Positions 7,346-16,700 of a stretch of DNA of 64,000 nucleotides are shown here, in pieces. The first letter of the stretch is position 1. Every line of letters begins with the position of its first letter. Origin of the DNA: Agaricicola taiwanensis (GTDB lineage Bacteria; Pseudomonadota; Alphaproteobacteria; Rhizobiales; Methylopilaceae); the NCBI RefSeq assembly GCF_014635245.1, contig NZ_BMCP01000001.1, positions 558,001-622,000 of the forward strand, given 5' to 3'. A model generated the notes under the pieces. The model searched no databases and was not told the origin of the DNA. It saw only the letters and a list, made by a program, of their open reading frames with translations. A program made the position numbers and the translations under genes.

Positions 7346-8396
7346 TCTAAGGCTCGCAGGGGTTTCGCGGCGTTATGGCGCTTTCCGCGCGCTTGATGAT
7401 CTGAACCTCGACGTTGCTGACGGGGAATTCCTGTCGCTGCTTGGCCCATCCGGCTGCGGCAAGTCCACGACGCTCGGCCTCATTGCCGGCCTGGACCACC
7501 CGACGGGAGGCCGCATCGAGATCGGCGGCCGGGTCGTCGCCGATGCAGCGGCCGGCCGCTTCGTGCCGGCCGAACGGCGCAACCTCGGACTGGTCCTGCA
7601 AAGTTATGCGTTATGGCCGCACATGACCGTTGCCCAGAACATCGCTCTGCCGCTGGTTATCCGAAAAATCCCGAAGGAAGAACAACGGCGGAAGGCGGAG
7701 GAATATCTCGACCTGGTCGAAATGTCGGCTTACGGGAACCGCTATCCGCATGAACTGTCCGGCGGTCAGCAACAACGCGTGGCGCTCGCCCGGACCTTGG
7801 TGTACGAGCCCGTCGTTCTCCTGCTCGACGAGCCGCTGTCCAACGTCGACGCGAAGCTGCGCGAGCGCGCACGGACCTGGATCAAGGAACTCCAACGGCG
7901 GCTCAAGGTGACGACTATTTTCGTCACCCACGATCAATCCGAGGCGCTGACCATGTCAGACCGTGTTGCTGTCATTTCGGGAGGGCGCCTGATGCAGGTC
8001 GGCACACCGCTTGAGGTCTATCGCAGCCCAGCTACCGCCTTCGTTGCCGACTTTGTCGGCTCTGCCAATTTCGTCAACGGTCACCTGAACGGCAATGGAG
8101 AGGTCTCGGGCAGCGGCGGCATACGCTTCGCCGTCGACACCCACGTGCCGGGCAACACGGACGTGGTGGTCGCCGTTCGGCCCGAAGATATCCGTCCGCT
8201 GGGCAGCGGTGAAAGCGCCGACAACGAGGCGGAGGTCGAGATTGTCGAGCGCGACTTCCTCGGGGCACGCTGCGTGTACCACGCCCGGCTTGGTGACAAT
8301 CGGATTCGATTTGAATCCGGCATCCTCTCGTTGGAGGGAAGGCAGCGCATCGGCTTTGCACGCAAGAGCGCCATCGTGTTCGCGGAGGAAAAATGA
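7338..8396 (+). CDS. ABC transporter ATP-binding protein, FbpC/PotA type
   Basis: 352 residues. Walker A GPSGCGKST near residue 40, signature LSGGQQQRVALARTL, Walker B VLLLDEPLSNVD, switch histidine in FVTHDQSEAL, then a C-terminal TOBE/OB-like domain (GSANFVNGHLNG onward). It drives the fused permease encoded just upstream, overlapping it by eight bases, and its own TGA overlaps the next start as ATGA. Substrate is set by the binding protein at 9442. Confidence 0.93.
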   Translation: MADLRLAGVSRRYGAFRALDDLNLDVADGEFLSLLGPSGCGKSTTLGLIAGLDHPTGGRIEIGGRVVADAAAGRFVPAERRNLGLVLQSYALWPHMTVAQNIALPLVIRKIPKEEQRRKAEEYLDLVEMSAYGNRYPHELSGGQQQRVALARTLVYEPVVLLLDEPLSNVDAKLRERARTWIKELQRRLKVTTIFVTHDQSEALTMSDRVAVISGGRLMQVGTPLEVYRSPATAFVADFVGSANFVNGHLNGNGEVSGSGGIRFAVDTHVPGNTDVVVAVRPEDIRPLGSGESADNEAEVEIVERDFLGARCVYHARLGDNRIRFESGILSLEGRQRIGFARKSAIVFAEEK

Positions 8397-9145
8397 CCAC
8401 GACATCCATTGCCACATCGGACGAAACCTCGATCACCATTCGCGGCAATGATCTGGTCGCAGATCTGATCGGCGGTATCGGCTTTACCGAGATGATCTAT
8501 CTCCTTTTCACGGGTCGTCGTCCCGATAAGTCCGACATGCGGGTGCTTGATGCCTGCCTCGTGACACTGGCGGAACATGGTTTCACCCCGGGCGCCATCG
8601 CGACACGCCTGATCGCGGACGCCGTGCCGGATCAGATGCAATCGGCCATCGCGGGCGGGCTGCTCACCGTTGGCGGCATTTACGCCGGTTCGATGGAGGG
8701 ATGCGCACAGATGCTGGTCGAGGCCGTCGCAGCCGATGATCGCGACGCGCACATCAGCGCCGTTGTCGCCGACCATGTCGCCCGCAAGGCGCCGATCCAC
8801 GGCTTTGGCCATGCCCGGCATAAACCTGACGACCCGCGCAGCCCGGCCCTGCTCAAAGTCGCCGAGGAGGCGGGGAGATCAGGCAAATATGTCGCCGCGC
8901 TTCTTGCCTTTGGTGAGGAGTTCGATCGACAGCGCGGCCGGCACATGACGATCAATGCGACAGGCGCGATCGCCGCACTCCTGCTCGAAATTGGAATCGA
9001 GGCCGACATAGCGCGTGGAGTTGCTCTCGTGTCGCGTACGGCCGGGTTGGTCGGCCACGTGCTGGAGGAGAAGCAGACGCGATCTGCGCGAGCAATCGCC
9101 GAAGCGACCCGCAAAGCGGTGCCTTATGCCCCGGCCGAAAACTGA
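8393..9145 (+). CDS. citryl-CoA lyase-like protein (citrate synthase superfamily)
   Basis: 250 residues, much shorter than citrate synthase and the size of proteins annotated as citryl-CoA lyase. The GFGH motif is present (His140 in HGFGHARHKPDDPRS), as is a following helical C-terminus. The region that in homologues usually reads INVDGA is INATGA here, so the expected catalytic Asp is Thr190. The first catalytic His of citrate synthase is also not evident (GGIYAGSMEG). It overlaps the ABC ATPase gene as ATGA. Likely role: retro-aldol cleavage of the hydrated CoA thioester to an acyl-CoA and an oxoacid. Altered chemistry or a non-catalytic protein remains possible. Confidence 0.72.
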   Translation: MTTTSIATSDETSITIRGNDLVADLIGGIGFTEMIYLLFTGRRPDKSDMRVLDACLVTLAEHGFTPGAIATRLIADAVPDQMQSAIAGGLLTVGGIYAGSMEGCAQMLVEAVAADDRDAHISAVVADHVARKAPIHGFGHARHKPDDPRSPALLKVAEEAGRSGKYVAALLAFGEEFDRQRGRHMTINATGAIAALLLEIGIEADIARGVALVSRTAGLVGHVLEEKQTRSARAIAEATRKAVPYAPAEN

Positions 9146-9183
9146 TCGCCGGAATACGTCGGTACGGTTTAGGAGAATACCCA

Positions 9184-9235
9184 CTGGGCCTTCCTGCTTA
9201 TTGCATTGGCCCAGGATGCCCCGCGAATGGGGCAT
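9184..9235 (+). terminator. two consecutive hairpins between lyase and binding-protein genes
   Basis: The 296-bp gap 9146-9441 contains no ORF worth calling. CTGGGCC (9184-9190) pairs with GGCCCAG (9208-9214), and ATGCCCC (9216-9222) pairs with GGGGCAT (9229-9235) over a six-base loop. There is no T-run, so a strong intrinsic terminator is unlikely. They may stabilise transcript ends or reduce read-through, letting the binding-protein gene be expressed at its own level. Confidence 0.35.
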
Positions 9236-9441
9236 AGTACAACCACCGAAGCGCTGCGCAAATGAGGCTGATCAGTTCAGATTTTCTGGCGTATGCGGTG
9301 AAAAAGATTGGTTGTGACCATCGGCACGAGTTGTGAAACTGCTTCGATAAAATCTGCCCAATGGGTTGAAAGATCTTCCGTGCAGGCGGCTGGGAGCGGA
9401 TCGTCAGCACAGGAAGGAGAACAAAAAAACCGGAGGAAGAC

Positions 9442-10545
9442 ATGGAGATCGTGCCGCAGGTCAAGAAAGCTATTCAACATACCGTAGTGACATGCGCAGC
9501 AGCCCTGATGCTGTGCGCCGGTGCCTCGGCGGAAGAAGACTGGGCTGCGATAGAGAAGGCGGCAGGGTCGGAGGGCCCTGTCTTGGCATACACGACACTG
9601 TCGCCGGAGAACTGGGAAGTAATCCTCGACGCATTCAATGAAAAGTACCCGAACGTTAAAGTGCAGCCGGGCCGCACAGGCAGTCACGCCGAGACATTTG
9701 AAAAATACCGGGCCGAGTCGGCCTCAGGTACGAAAACCGCGGACGTGGTTCTCGCCGTCGGGCCGGATCAATGGGACGAGTTCGAGAAGAACGGCCAGAT
9801 TGTGCCGTTCGAAGCACAAAACATCGCCGATCTGCCCGAATTCACTCGTACCAAGACAGGGCGATACACCTTGTCCACCGACAATCAGGTTATCGTCTAT
9901 AACAAACTGGTCGTGCCTGAGGACCTCTGGCCTAAAGGGACTGCCGATCTCGTAGCAAAGTTGAAAGCACAGCCGGACATCTTCAAGGACAAGATAGCCA
10001 GCTATAACCCCCAGGTTTCGCCATTCTCCTATTCGGTCTACTGGACCCTCAAGGAGCATTTTGGTGAAGACAAATTCTGGAAGAACGAAGCCGTACTCGC
10101 TCCCGAGCTGCGTTTTGAGCAGACTACCGGAGCTGCCATCAACAAACTGCTGACCGGCGAATACGTCGTTGGCTATATGCTTCCCGAAGCGCTTCTCCCC
10201 CTGCCGGACGATGCCACGCGCGAGGTGCTTGGAATTGTTTATCCTGAGGATGGCACCCCCGTCCTGCTGCGTGAGATGGCGGTGATGAAGGGAGGCTCAA
10301 GCCCGAACGGCGGCAAGCTCCTGGTCAATTTCCTGACCAGCCCCGAAGGGCAGGTCGCGGTCGGCAAGGCCGGGCTGACGCCCTATCTTCCATCCGTGGT
10401 CGACGAGGTGCCGCGCCATTATTCCAATGTCGTTGCCGGCGCGGAGAATGCCGACCGTGTGGCAGTCTACAAGTGGACTCCGAAGGTCGAGGAGGAAATG
10501 GAAAGCTTCCGCGCCAAGTTTGCAGAACTGGCTGGTGCAAAATGA
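9442..10545 (+). CDS. ABC transporter substrate-binding protein (FbpA/AfuA-like)
   Basis: 367 residues with an N-terminal signal peptide (TVVTCAAALMLCAGASAEED, cleavage likely after ASA). Extracellular solute-binding family typical of iron(III)-type importers: LAYTTLSPENWEVILDAFNE, then the VLAVGPDQWDEFEKNGQIVPFE and YTLSTDNQVIVYNKL stretches. The iron-binding tyrosine pair of FbpA is not obvious, consistent with an organic ligand. GGAGGAAGAC precedes the start. It is the receptor for the fused permease and ATPase upstream. Confidence 0.87.
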   Translation: MEIVPQVKKAIQHTVVTCAAALMLCAGASAEEDWAAIEKAAGSEGPVLAYTTLSPENWEVILDAFNEKYPNVKVQPGRTGSHAETFEKYRAESASGTKTADVVLAVGPDQWDEFEKNGQIVPFEAQNIADLPEFTRTKTGRYTLSTDNQVIVYNKLVVPEDLWPKGTADLVAKLKAQPDIFKDKIASYNPQVSPFSYSVYWTLKEHFGEDKFWKNEAVLAPELRFEQTTGAAINKLLTGEYVVGYMLPEALLPLPDDATREVLGIVYPEDGTPVLLREMAVMKGGSSPNGGKLLVNFLTSPEGQVAVGKAGLTPYLPSVVDEVPRHYSNVVAGAENADRVAVYKWTPKVEEEMESFRAKFAELAGAK

Positions 10546-10725
10546 CTTGTCAGGGCTCAGCCGACGTAAACTTCTAGGGCCGGGCTCCTTGTGGGTCATC
10601 CCCTCCAATCCGTCGGCAGCCCCCACATTGCCGACGGTCAAACGATCTCCAGCACAGACGTGGATCGCGGCGTCGTACACCACGGCGGGCTCGGTGCGGG
10701 AACTTACCAATCACAGGAGTTCAAG

Positions 10726-11739
10726 ATGTCCGAGAACAGTCTAGGCCGCAAATATACCGTCGCTGTTGTCGGCCGCGCATTCGGACCCGAAGCCCAGGAA
10801 ATCATTAAAAGCGTCGTCCCTCCCGAGTTTGATCTGTGTTTCTCGACTGACACAAGCGAGAAGGCCTATCCCCTGATCTGCGGGGCCGACTTCGCCCTGA
10901 TGGGCACGACCGCAGTCACGGAAGAACTGCTCAAGGAATCGCCGAAGCTTCGACTGGTGCACAAATGGGGTATCGGGGTCGACAGGATCGATCTCGCAGG
11001 CGCGGAGCGTCAGGGTGTCCCCGTGGCCATAACGGCGGGCTCCAACGCCGTGCCGGTCGCCGAGCATGCCGTGATGCTGATATTGGCCGCCCTGCGTCGC
11101 TTGCCGATGGCAGATAGATCGGTGCGTGAGGCGAACTGGCGCAATACCGAACTGCGCCCCCTGTGCCGCAAGCTGTCAGGGAAGACGGTTGGCATTCTCG
11201 GTTTCGGCAACATCGGCCGCAACGTCGCCCAGCGGCTGCAGGGATTCGAGGTGGACATCATCTACCATGATCCCTATCGCGCGCCGACTTCGGAGGAGGA
11301 AAGGCTGAAGGCCAGCTACGTCAGCTTCGACGATTTGATGGGCCAGAGCGATGTCCTGAGCCTGCATTGTCCCGGCGGCGCGCCCAGCCATCATGTCATC
11401 AACGGCCGATCGCTGGCTCTGATGAAGCGCGGGTCAGTGCTGGTGAATTGCGCGCGCGGCGATGTGGTGGACGAGGATGCCTTGGTCCAAGCGCTCAATT
11501 CGGGGCACTTGCTGGCGGCGGGGCTCGATGCGTTCGATCCTGAGCCCTTACCGGCCTCCAGCAAATTGGTCGCGATGGATAGTGTTGTGCTGACGCCTCA
11601 TGTCGCCGGTAACGTGCTCGACAATGTCGCGCCAATAGCACAGCACGCCTTTCGGAACATGCAGCGTCTCATACGCGGCGAGGCAATCCCCAAATCAGAT
11701 CTCGTGGTCTCGCCGGCACGACCAAGACAGTTTCCCTAG
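10726..11739 (+). CDS. NAD-dependent D-2-hydroxyacid dehydrogenase
   Basis: 337 residues from the ATG at 10726, which has CAGGAG six bases upstream; the frame is open to 10591 but that stretch reads like leader DNA. Nucleotide fold GFGNIGRNVAQRL, and the catalytic triad Arg244 (NCARGDVVDE), Glu273 (DPEPL) and His292 (LTPHVAG). It resembles phosphoglycerate and glyoxylate/hydroxypyruvate reductases. As last gene of the CaiB-MaoC-lyase-ABC set it may interconvert an oxoacid product and its hydroxyacid. Substrate unknown. Confidence 0.87.
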   Translation: MSENSLGRKYTVAVVGRAFGPEAQEIIKSVVPPEFDLCFSTDTSEKAYPLICGADFALMGTTAVTEELLKESPKLRLVHKWGIGVDRIDLAGAERQGVPVAITAGSNAVPVAEHAVMLILAALRRLPMADRSVREANWRNTELRPLCRKLSGKTVGILGFGNIGRNVAQRLQGFEVDIIYHDPYRAPTSEEERLKASYVSFDDLMGQSDVLSLHCPGGAPSHHVINGRSLALMKRGSVLVNCARGDVVDEDALVQALNSGHLLAAGLDAFDPEPLPASSKLVAMDSVVLTPHVAGNVLDNVAPIAQHAFRNMQRLIRGEAIPKSDLVVSPARPRQFP

Positions 11740-11777
11740 AGGTGCAGATGACCCTGTGAGTGCAGGGAGGCTGCTCT

Positions 11778-12389
11778 TTAGGCGGAGGCCGCGGCTTCCG
11801 CCTTGGCGGTGGCGGGAAAAGCCTGCATGGCGAGATCAGCGATCTCCTGCAGATCGCTGCGGCTTGCGCCGGCGGTTGCCTGAACGCCCATGCCGATCAG
11901 CACCGAAACCACATAGCGGGCAGCCGACGCTGGGTTGGCATCGGCACCGAGGTCGCCTTCGGACAGAGCTCGGGCGAAGCGGTCACGAAGCGCCAGCTCC
12001 ACGCGTTCCCGTCGCTTGGCCAGTTCTTCCGGGATTGTGGTGCAGCCGCAGGTCAGGCCGCCCTGCACAAGCAGGCAGCCGCGATAATCGTTCTCTTCGG
12101 CATAAAGGCGTGCCGCTGATGACAGAAGCGTCGAGGCTGCCTGTCGTGCGGTGGGTTCCGCCAGGGCGTCGTCCAGAAACTGGATCCGAAGTTCGGCGTA
12201 GCGGTCGAGGACGGCCTTGAAGAGCCCTTCCTTGCTGCCGAAGCAGGCGTAGAGGCTCGGGGAGTTGATGCCCATGGCCTTCGTCAGCTCGGCCATGGAG
12301 GCGCCGTCATAGCCCTTCGACCAGAATACTTCCATAGCGCGGTCGAGCGCATTTTTCACATCAAACTCGCGCGGGCGGCCCATTCCCAT
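11778..12389 (-). CDS. TetR/AcrR family transcriptional regulator
   Basis: 203 residues. N-terminal helix-turn-helix at about 29-50 (ASMAELTKAMGINSPSLYACFG) followed by the SKEGLFKAVLDRY linker. Divergently transcribed from the RND efflux pair at 12499, with a perfect inverted repeat at 12455-12480 in the 109-bp space. By analogy with AcrR-type repressors it should repress the efflux genes and be released by a pump substrate. The last 22 bases contain an imperfect inverted repeat (11781-11802) that might serve as a weak terminator. Confidence 0.9.
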   Translation of the reverse strand: MGMGRPREFDVKNALDRAMEVFWSKGYDGASMAELTKAMGINSPSLYACFGSKEGLFKAVLDRYAELRIQFLDDALAEPTARQAASTLLSSAARLYAEENDYRGCLLVQGGLTCGCTTIPEELAKRRERVELALRDRFARALSEGDLGADANPASAARYVVSVLIGMGVQATAGASRSDLQEIADLAMQAFPATAKAEAAASA

Positions 12390-12454
12390 CTGGTGTCCTC
12401 CAGACTTTTTTGCTAATCGTTATATAAGTCACTTGACGCCGTGCGACCAGACCC

Positions 12455-12480
12455 ACATTTGTAATGCTCGTTACAAATGT
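12455..12480. promoter_or_regulatory. perfect inverted repeat, probable operator of the TetR protein
   Basis: ACATTTGTAA (12455-12464), spacer TGCTCG, TTACAAATGT (12471-12480). Ten of ten arm bases are complementary. It lies between the divergent tetR-type gene and the efflux adaptor gene, ending 18 bp before the adaptor ATG, where a bound repressor would block the promoter. Confidence 0.7.
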
Positions 12481-12498
12481 CGTTGGGACACGGGACTC

Positions 12499-13728
12499 AT
12501 GAGCAATCCTCAACATCGCAAGCATCGCCGGTACGTCAAGGCCGCAGCCGCCATTGCTCTCTCCGCTGCTGTCGCAGCAGCCTATTTTGGTTTCCCCGAA
12601 CAAACAGCAAACGCGCAGGATCCAGCGGCCGCGCCGGCGGCGACACCCGTCTCCGTTGCTTCCGTAACTTCAAGGGAAATCAAGGCCTGGGACGAATTTT
12701 CCGGCCGCCTGGAGGCGGTCGAGCGCGTTGATGTGCGCTCGCGTGTAGCGGGAGCCGTGCTTGCCGCGCACTTCCGCGAGGGCGCCCTTGTTCGCCAGGG
12801 TGATCTGCTCGTCACCATCGATCCGGAACCCTATGCCGCCGAGGTTGAGCGCCAGCAGGCCGCCGTCACGGCCGCCGAGGCGCGGCTGGAACTGGCCAAG
12901 ACGGAGCTTGATCGAGGCAAGCAACTCGTCACCTCCCGCGTGGTCTCCGTCAGTGAGCTCGATCAGCGCGCCAATGCCTTCAACGAGGCGCGGGCGAACC
13001 TCGATGCGGCAAAGGCGGCCCTTCGCACCGCCCAGCTCAACCTCGATTACACCGCGATCCGCGCCCCTGTATCCGGTCGTGTCGGCAGGCTTGAGGTTAC
13101 CGTCGGCAATCTGGTTGCTGCCGGACCCGGCGCGCCTGTGCTGACCACGCTGGTGTCGGTGGACCCGATCTATGTCTCCTTCAATGCCGACGAGCAGGTG
13201 GTGGCGAAGGCGCTGGCCTCTCTTTCCGCGGAAGCCAACAAGCGGGCTGAAGTCGAGGACATTCCGGTCGAGATCTCCACCATCAACCAAGGAGGGGAGC
13301 GGATCCCCGGCCACCTTCAGTTCGTCGACAATCAGGTGGATGTCAGCAGCGGCACGGTCCGCATGCGTGCCGTTTTCGACAATCCCGACGGTCTTCTCAT
13401 GGCCGGCCAGTTCGCCCGCGTGCACCTTGGCCAGATCAGGTCGGAACAGGCCGTCGCTGTCTCCGAGCGTGCCATCGGCACGGACCAGGACAAGCGCTTC
13501 GTCATCGTGGTGGAACCGGACAACAAGGCGGCCTACCGCGAGGTCCGGCTCGGCCGTGTCAACGATGGCCTTCGCGTCGTGACGTCAGGTTTGAAGGCGG
13601 GCGAACGCATCGTGGTCAACGGCCTCCACCGCGTCAGGCCGGGTACGGTGGTCGATCCGCAGATGGTCGCCATGGAGGGCGGTTCGGAAAAGACCGCCAC
13701 CGCCAACAACGACGTCGTCGCTCGCTGA
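12499..13728 (+). CDS. RND efflux periplasmic adaptor (membrane fusion protein)
   Basis: 409 residues from the ATG at 12499; the in-frame extension to 12433 would run through the operator and is rejected. N-terminal export signal ending near QTANAQD, then barrel-sandwich strands (FSGRLEAVERVDVRSRVAG), a long coiled-coil hairpin (about residues 110-165, rich in Ala and Glu), the lipoyl half TAIRAPVSGRVGRLEVTVGN, and beta-barrel domain (RMRAVFDNPDGLLMAGQFARVHL). It links the inner-membrane pump at 13757 to an outer-membrane channel, which is not encoded here. Confidence 0.92.
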   Translation: MSNPQHRKHRRYVKAAAAIALSAAVAAAYFGFPEQTANAQDPAAAPAATPVSVASVTSREIKAWDEFSGRLEAVERVDVRSRVAGAVLAAHFREGALVRQGDLLVTIDPEPYAAEVERQQAAVTAAEARLELAKTELDRGKQLVTSRVVSVSELDQRANAFNEARANLDAAKAALRTAQLNLDYTAIRAPVSGRVGRLEVTVGNLVAAGPGAPVLTTLVSVDPIYVSFNADEQVVAKALASLSAEANKRAEVEDIPVEISTINQGGERIPGHLQFVDNQVDVSSGTVRMRAVFDNPDGLLMAGQFARVHLGQIRSEQAVAVSERAIGTDQDKRFVIVVEPDNKAAYREVRLGRVNDGLRVVTSGLKAGERIVVNGLHRVRPGTVVDPQMVAMEGGSEKTATANNDVVAR

Positions 13729-13756
13729 GCGCCAATCCCATCGATAGGGACCTGCC

Positions 13757-16700
13757 ATGAACCTCTCCAAATTCTTCATCGACCGTCCGATCTTTGCCGG
13801 CGTGCTGTCGGTGCTGATATTCCTGGCAGGTCTCCTGTCGATGTTCGCCATGCCCATTTCGGAATACCCCGAGGTTGTGCCGCCTCAGGTGGTCGTGCGC
13901 GCGCAATACCCCGGCGCCAATCCCAAGGTGATCGCCGAGACGGTGGCGACACCGATCGAGGAGGCCATCAACGGCGTTGAAGGCATGCTCTATATGAGCA
14001 GTCAGGGCACGACCGATGGTCAGATGACCCTCACCGTCACCTTTCGCCTCGGCTTCGATCCCGATCAGGCTCAGCAGCTGATCCAGAACAGGGTCTCGCG
14101 GGCCGAGCCACGCCTCCCGGAAGAGGTGCGCCAGCTGGGCATTACCACCGTCAAGAGTTCGCCCGACCTGATGATGGTGGTCCATCTGAAGTCGCCGAAC
14201 GACCGCTACGACGTCACCTATCTGCGCAACTATGGCGTTCTGAACGTCAAGGACCGGCTGGCGCGCATCGACGGCGTGGGCGATGTGCAGATCTTCGGCT
14301 CGGGCGATTATTCCATGCGCGTCTGGCTCGATCCCCAGAAGGTCGCCGAGCACGGCCTCTCCGCCACAGATATCGTCAATGAGATCCGGGCGCAGAACGT
14401 GCAGGCGGCCGCCGGCGTGGTCGGTGCGTCCCCGGGCATTTCGGGGCTGGATCTCCAGCTGTCGATCAACGCGCAGGGTCGCCTTACCAGCGAGGAGGAG
14501 TTCGGCGAGATCATCGTCAAGTCCGGCTCCAACGGCGAGGTCGTGCACCTGCGCGATGTGGCACGCATCGAGATGGGAGCGGCCGACTACGCGCTGCGCT
14601 CGCTTCTCAACAACAAGCCGGCCGTCGCCATTCCGGTCTTCCAGGCGCCCGGCTCCAACGCCATCGAGATTTCCGACAACGTCCGCGAGGTCATGGAGGA
14701 GATCCAAGGCAATATGCCTGAAGGCATCGAATACGACATCGTCTATGACACCACGCAGTTCGTCCGCGCCTCCATCGAGGCCGTGGTCCATACGCTGCTG
14801 GAGGCGGTGGTTCTGGTCGTGATCGTGGTCGTGCTGTTCCTGCAGACCTGGCGCGCGTCGATCATCCCGCTTCTGGCCGTGCCGGTTTCCATCGTCGGCA
14901 CCTTCGCGGTGATGTATCTCTTCGGCTTCTCCATCAACGCGCTCAGTCTGTTCGGTCTGGTGCTCGCCATCGGCATCGTGGTCGATGACGCCATCGTGGT
15001 GGTGGAGAACGTCGAGCGCAACATCGAGAACGGCCTTGAGCCCCGGCAGGCGACCTATCGCGCCATGCGCGAAGTGGCGGGCCCGATCATCGCCATCGCC
15101 CTGGTGCTGGTGGCCGTCTTCGTGCCGCTCGCCTTCATCAGCGGGCTGAGCGGGCAGTTCTATCGGCAGTTTGCACTGACGATTGCTATTTCGACCGTGA
15201 TCTCGGCCATCAACTCGCTAACGCTGTCGCCGGCATTGGCGGCCATGCTGCTGCGCGGCCACGATGCACCGAAGGATCGCCTGACACGCATCCTCGACAA
15301 GCTTCTCGGCTGGCTGTTCCGCGGCTTCAACCGAGTGTTTGCCCGTGGCTCCAGCGTCTATGGCGGCGGCGTCTCCAGGCTTCTCGGCCGCAAGACGCTG
15401 ATGATGGTGATCTACCTCGTGCTGATCGGCGCGACGGCGCTCCTGTTCCGGACCGTGCCGGGCGGCTTCGTGCCGGGCCAGGACAAGCAATACCTCGTGG
15501 GCTTTGCCCAACTGCCGGATGGTGCCACGCTCGACCGCACCGAAGAGGTGATCCGCCGCATGAGCGACATCACGCTCGCTCAGCCCGGTGTCGACAACGC
15601 CATCGCGTTCCCGGGTCTTTCCATCAACGGCTTCACCAACAGCTCCAACGCCGGCATCGTGTTCGTCGGCCTCAAAGCCTTCGAGGAGCGCAAGACCGCC
15701 GACCTCAGCGGCAATGCCATCGCGCTCTCGCTCAACCAGTCCTTCGCCGGCATCGAGGATGCCTTCATCGCCATCTTCCCGCCGCCACCCGTCCAGGGGC
15801 TTGGCACTATCGGAGGCTTCAAGCTGCAGATCGAAGACCGGGCAGGCCTCGGCTATGAGGCGCTGGACCAGGCGACCAAGGCCTTCCTGGCCAAGGCGGC
15901 TCAGGCGCCGGAGGTGGCCGGCCTGTTCTCCTCCTTCCAAATCAATGTGCCGCAGCTCTATGCGGACATTGACCGGGTCAAGGCGCGCCAGCTCGGCGTC
16001 GCGGTCAAGGATGTCTTCGACACCATGCAGATCTACCTTGGCTCTCTTTACGTGAACGACTTCAACGCCTTCGGCCGAACCTATTCGGTGCGCGTCCAGG
16101 CCGACGCGGCCTACCGCGCCCGCGCCGATGATATCGGCAACCTGAAAGTGCGGTCCTCCAATGGCGATATGATCCCGCTCTCGGCCGTGCTCAACATCTC
16201 CAACAGTGCGGGCCCCGAGCGCGCCATGCGCTACAACGGCTTTCTCTCCTCCGACGTCAACGGCGGCGCCGCACCCGGCTTCTCCACCGATCAGGCGCAG
16301 GCGGCGGTGGAGCGCATCGCGGCCGAGACCCTGCCGCAGGGTTTTGCCTTCGAATGGACCGAGCTCACCTACCAGCAGATCATCGCCGGCAATTCCTCGC
16401 TCATCATCTTCCCGCTGGCGATCTTCCTGGTGTTCCTGGTGCTGGCGGCTCAGTATGAAAGTCTGGCGCTGCCGATCGCCATTCTCCTCATCGTGCCCAT
16501 GGGCATCCTGGCCGCGCTCTTCGGCGTCTGGCTCACAGGTGGGGACAACAACGTCTTCACCCAGATCGGCCTCATCGTCCTTGTCGGCCTGTCCGCCAAG
16601 AACGCGATCCTGATCGTCGAATTTGCCCGTGAGCTGGAGTTTGAGGGCAAGACGCCGGTCCAGGCGGCGGTGGAGGCAAGCGGGTTGCGCCTGCGGCCGA

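Noticed and set aside
11781..11802. imperfect inverted repeat at the 3' end of the TetR gene
   Set aside because: One mismatch and no T-run; sequence is explained by Ala/Glu codons.
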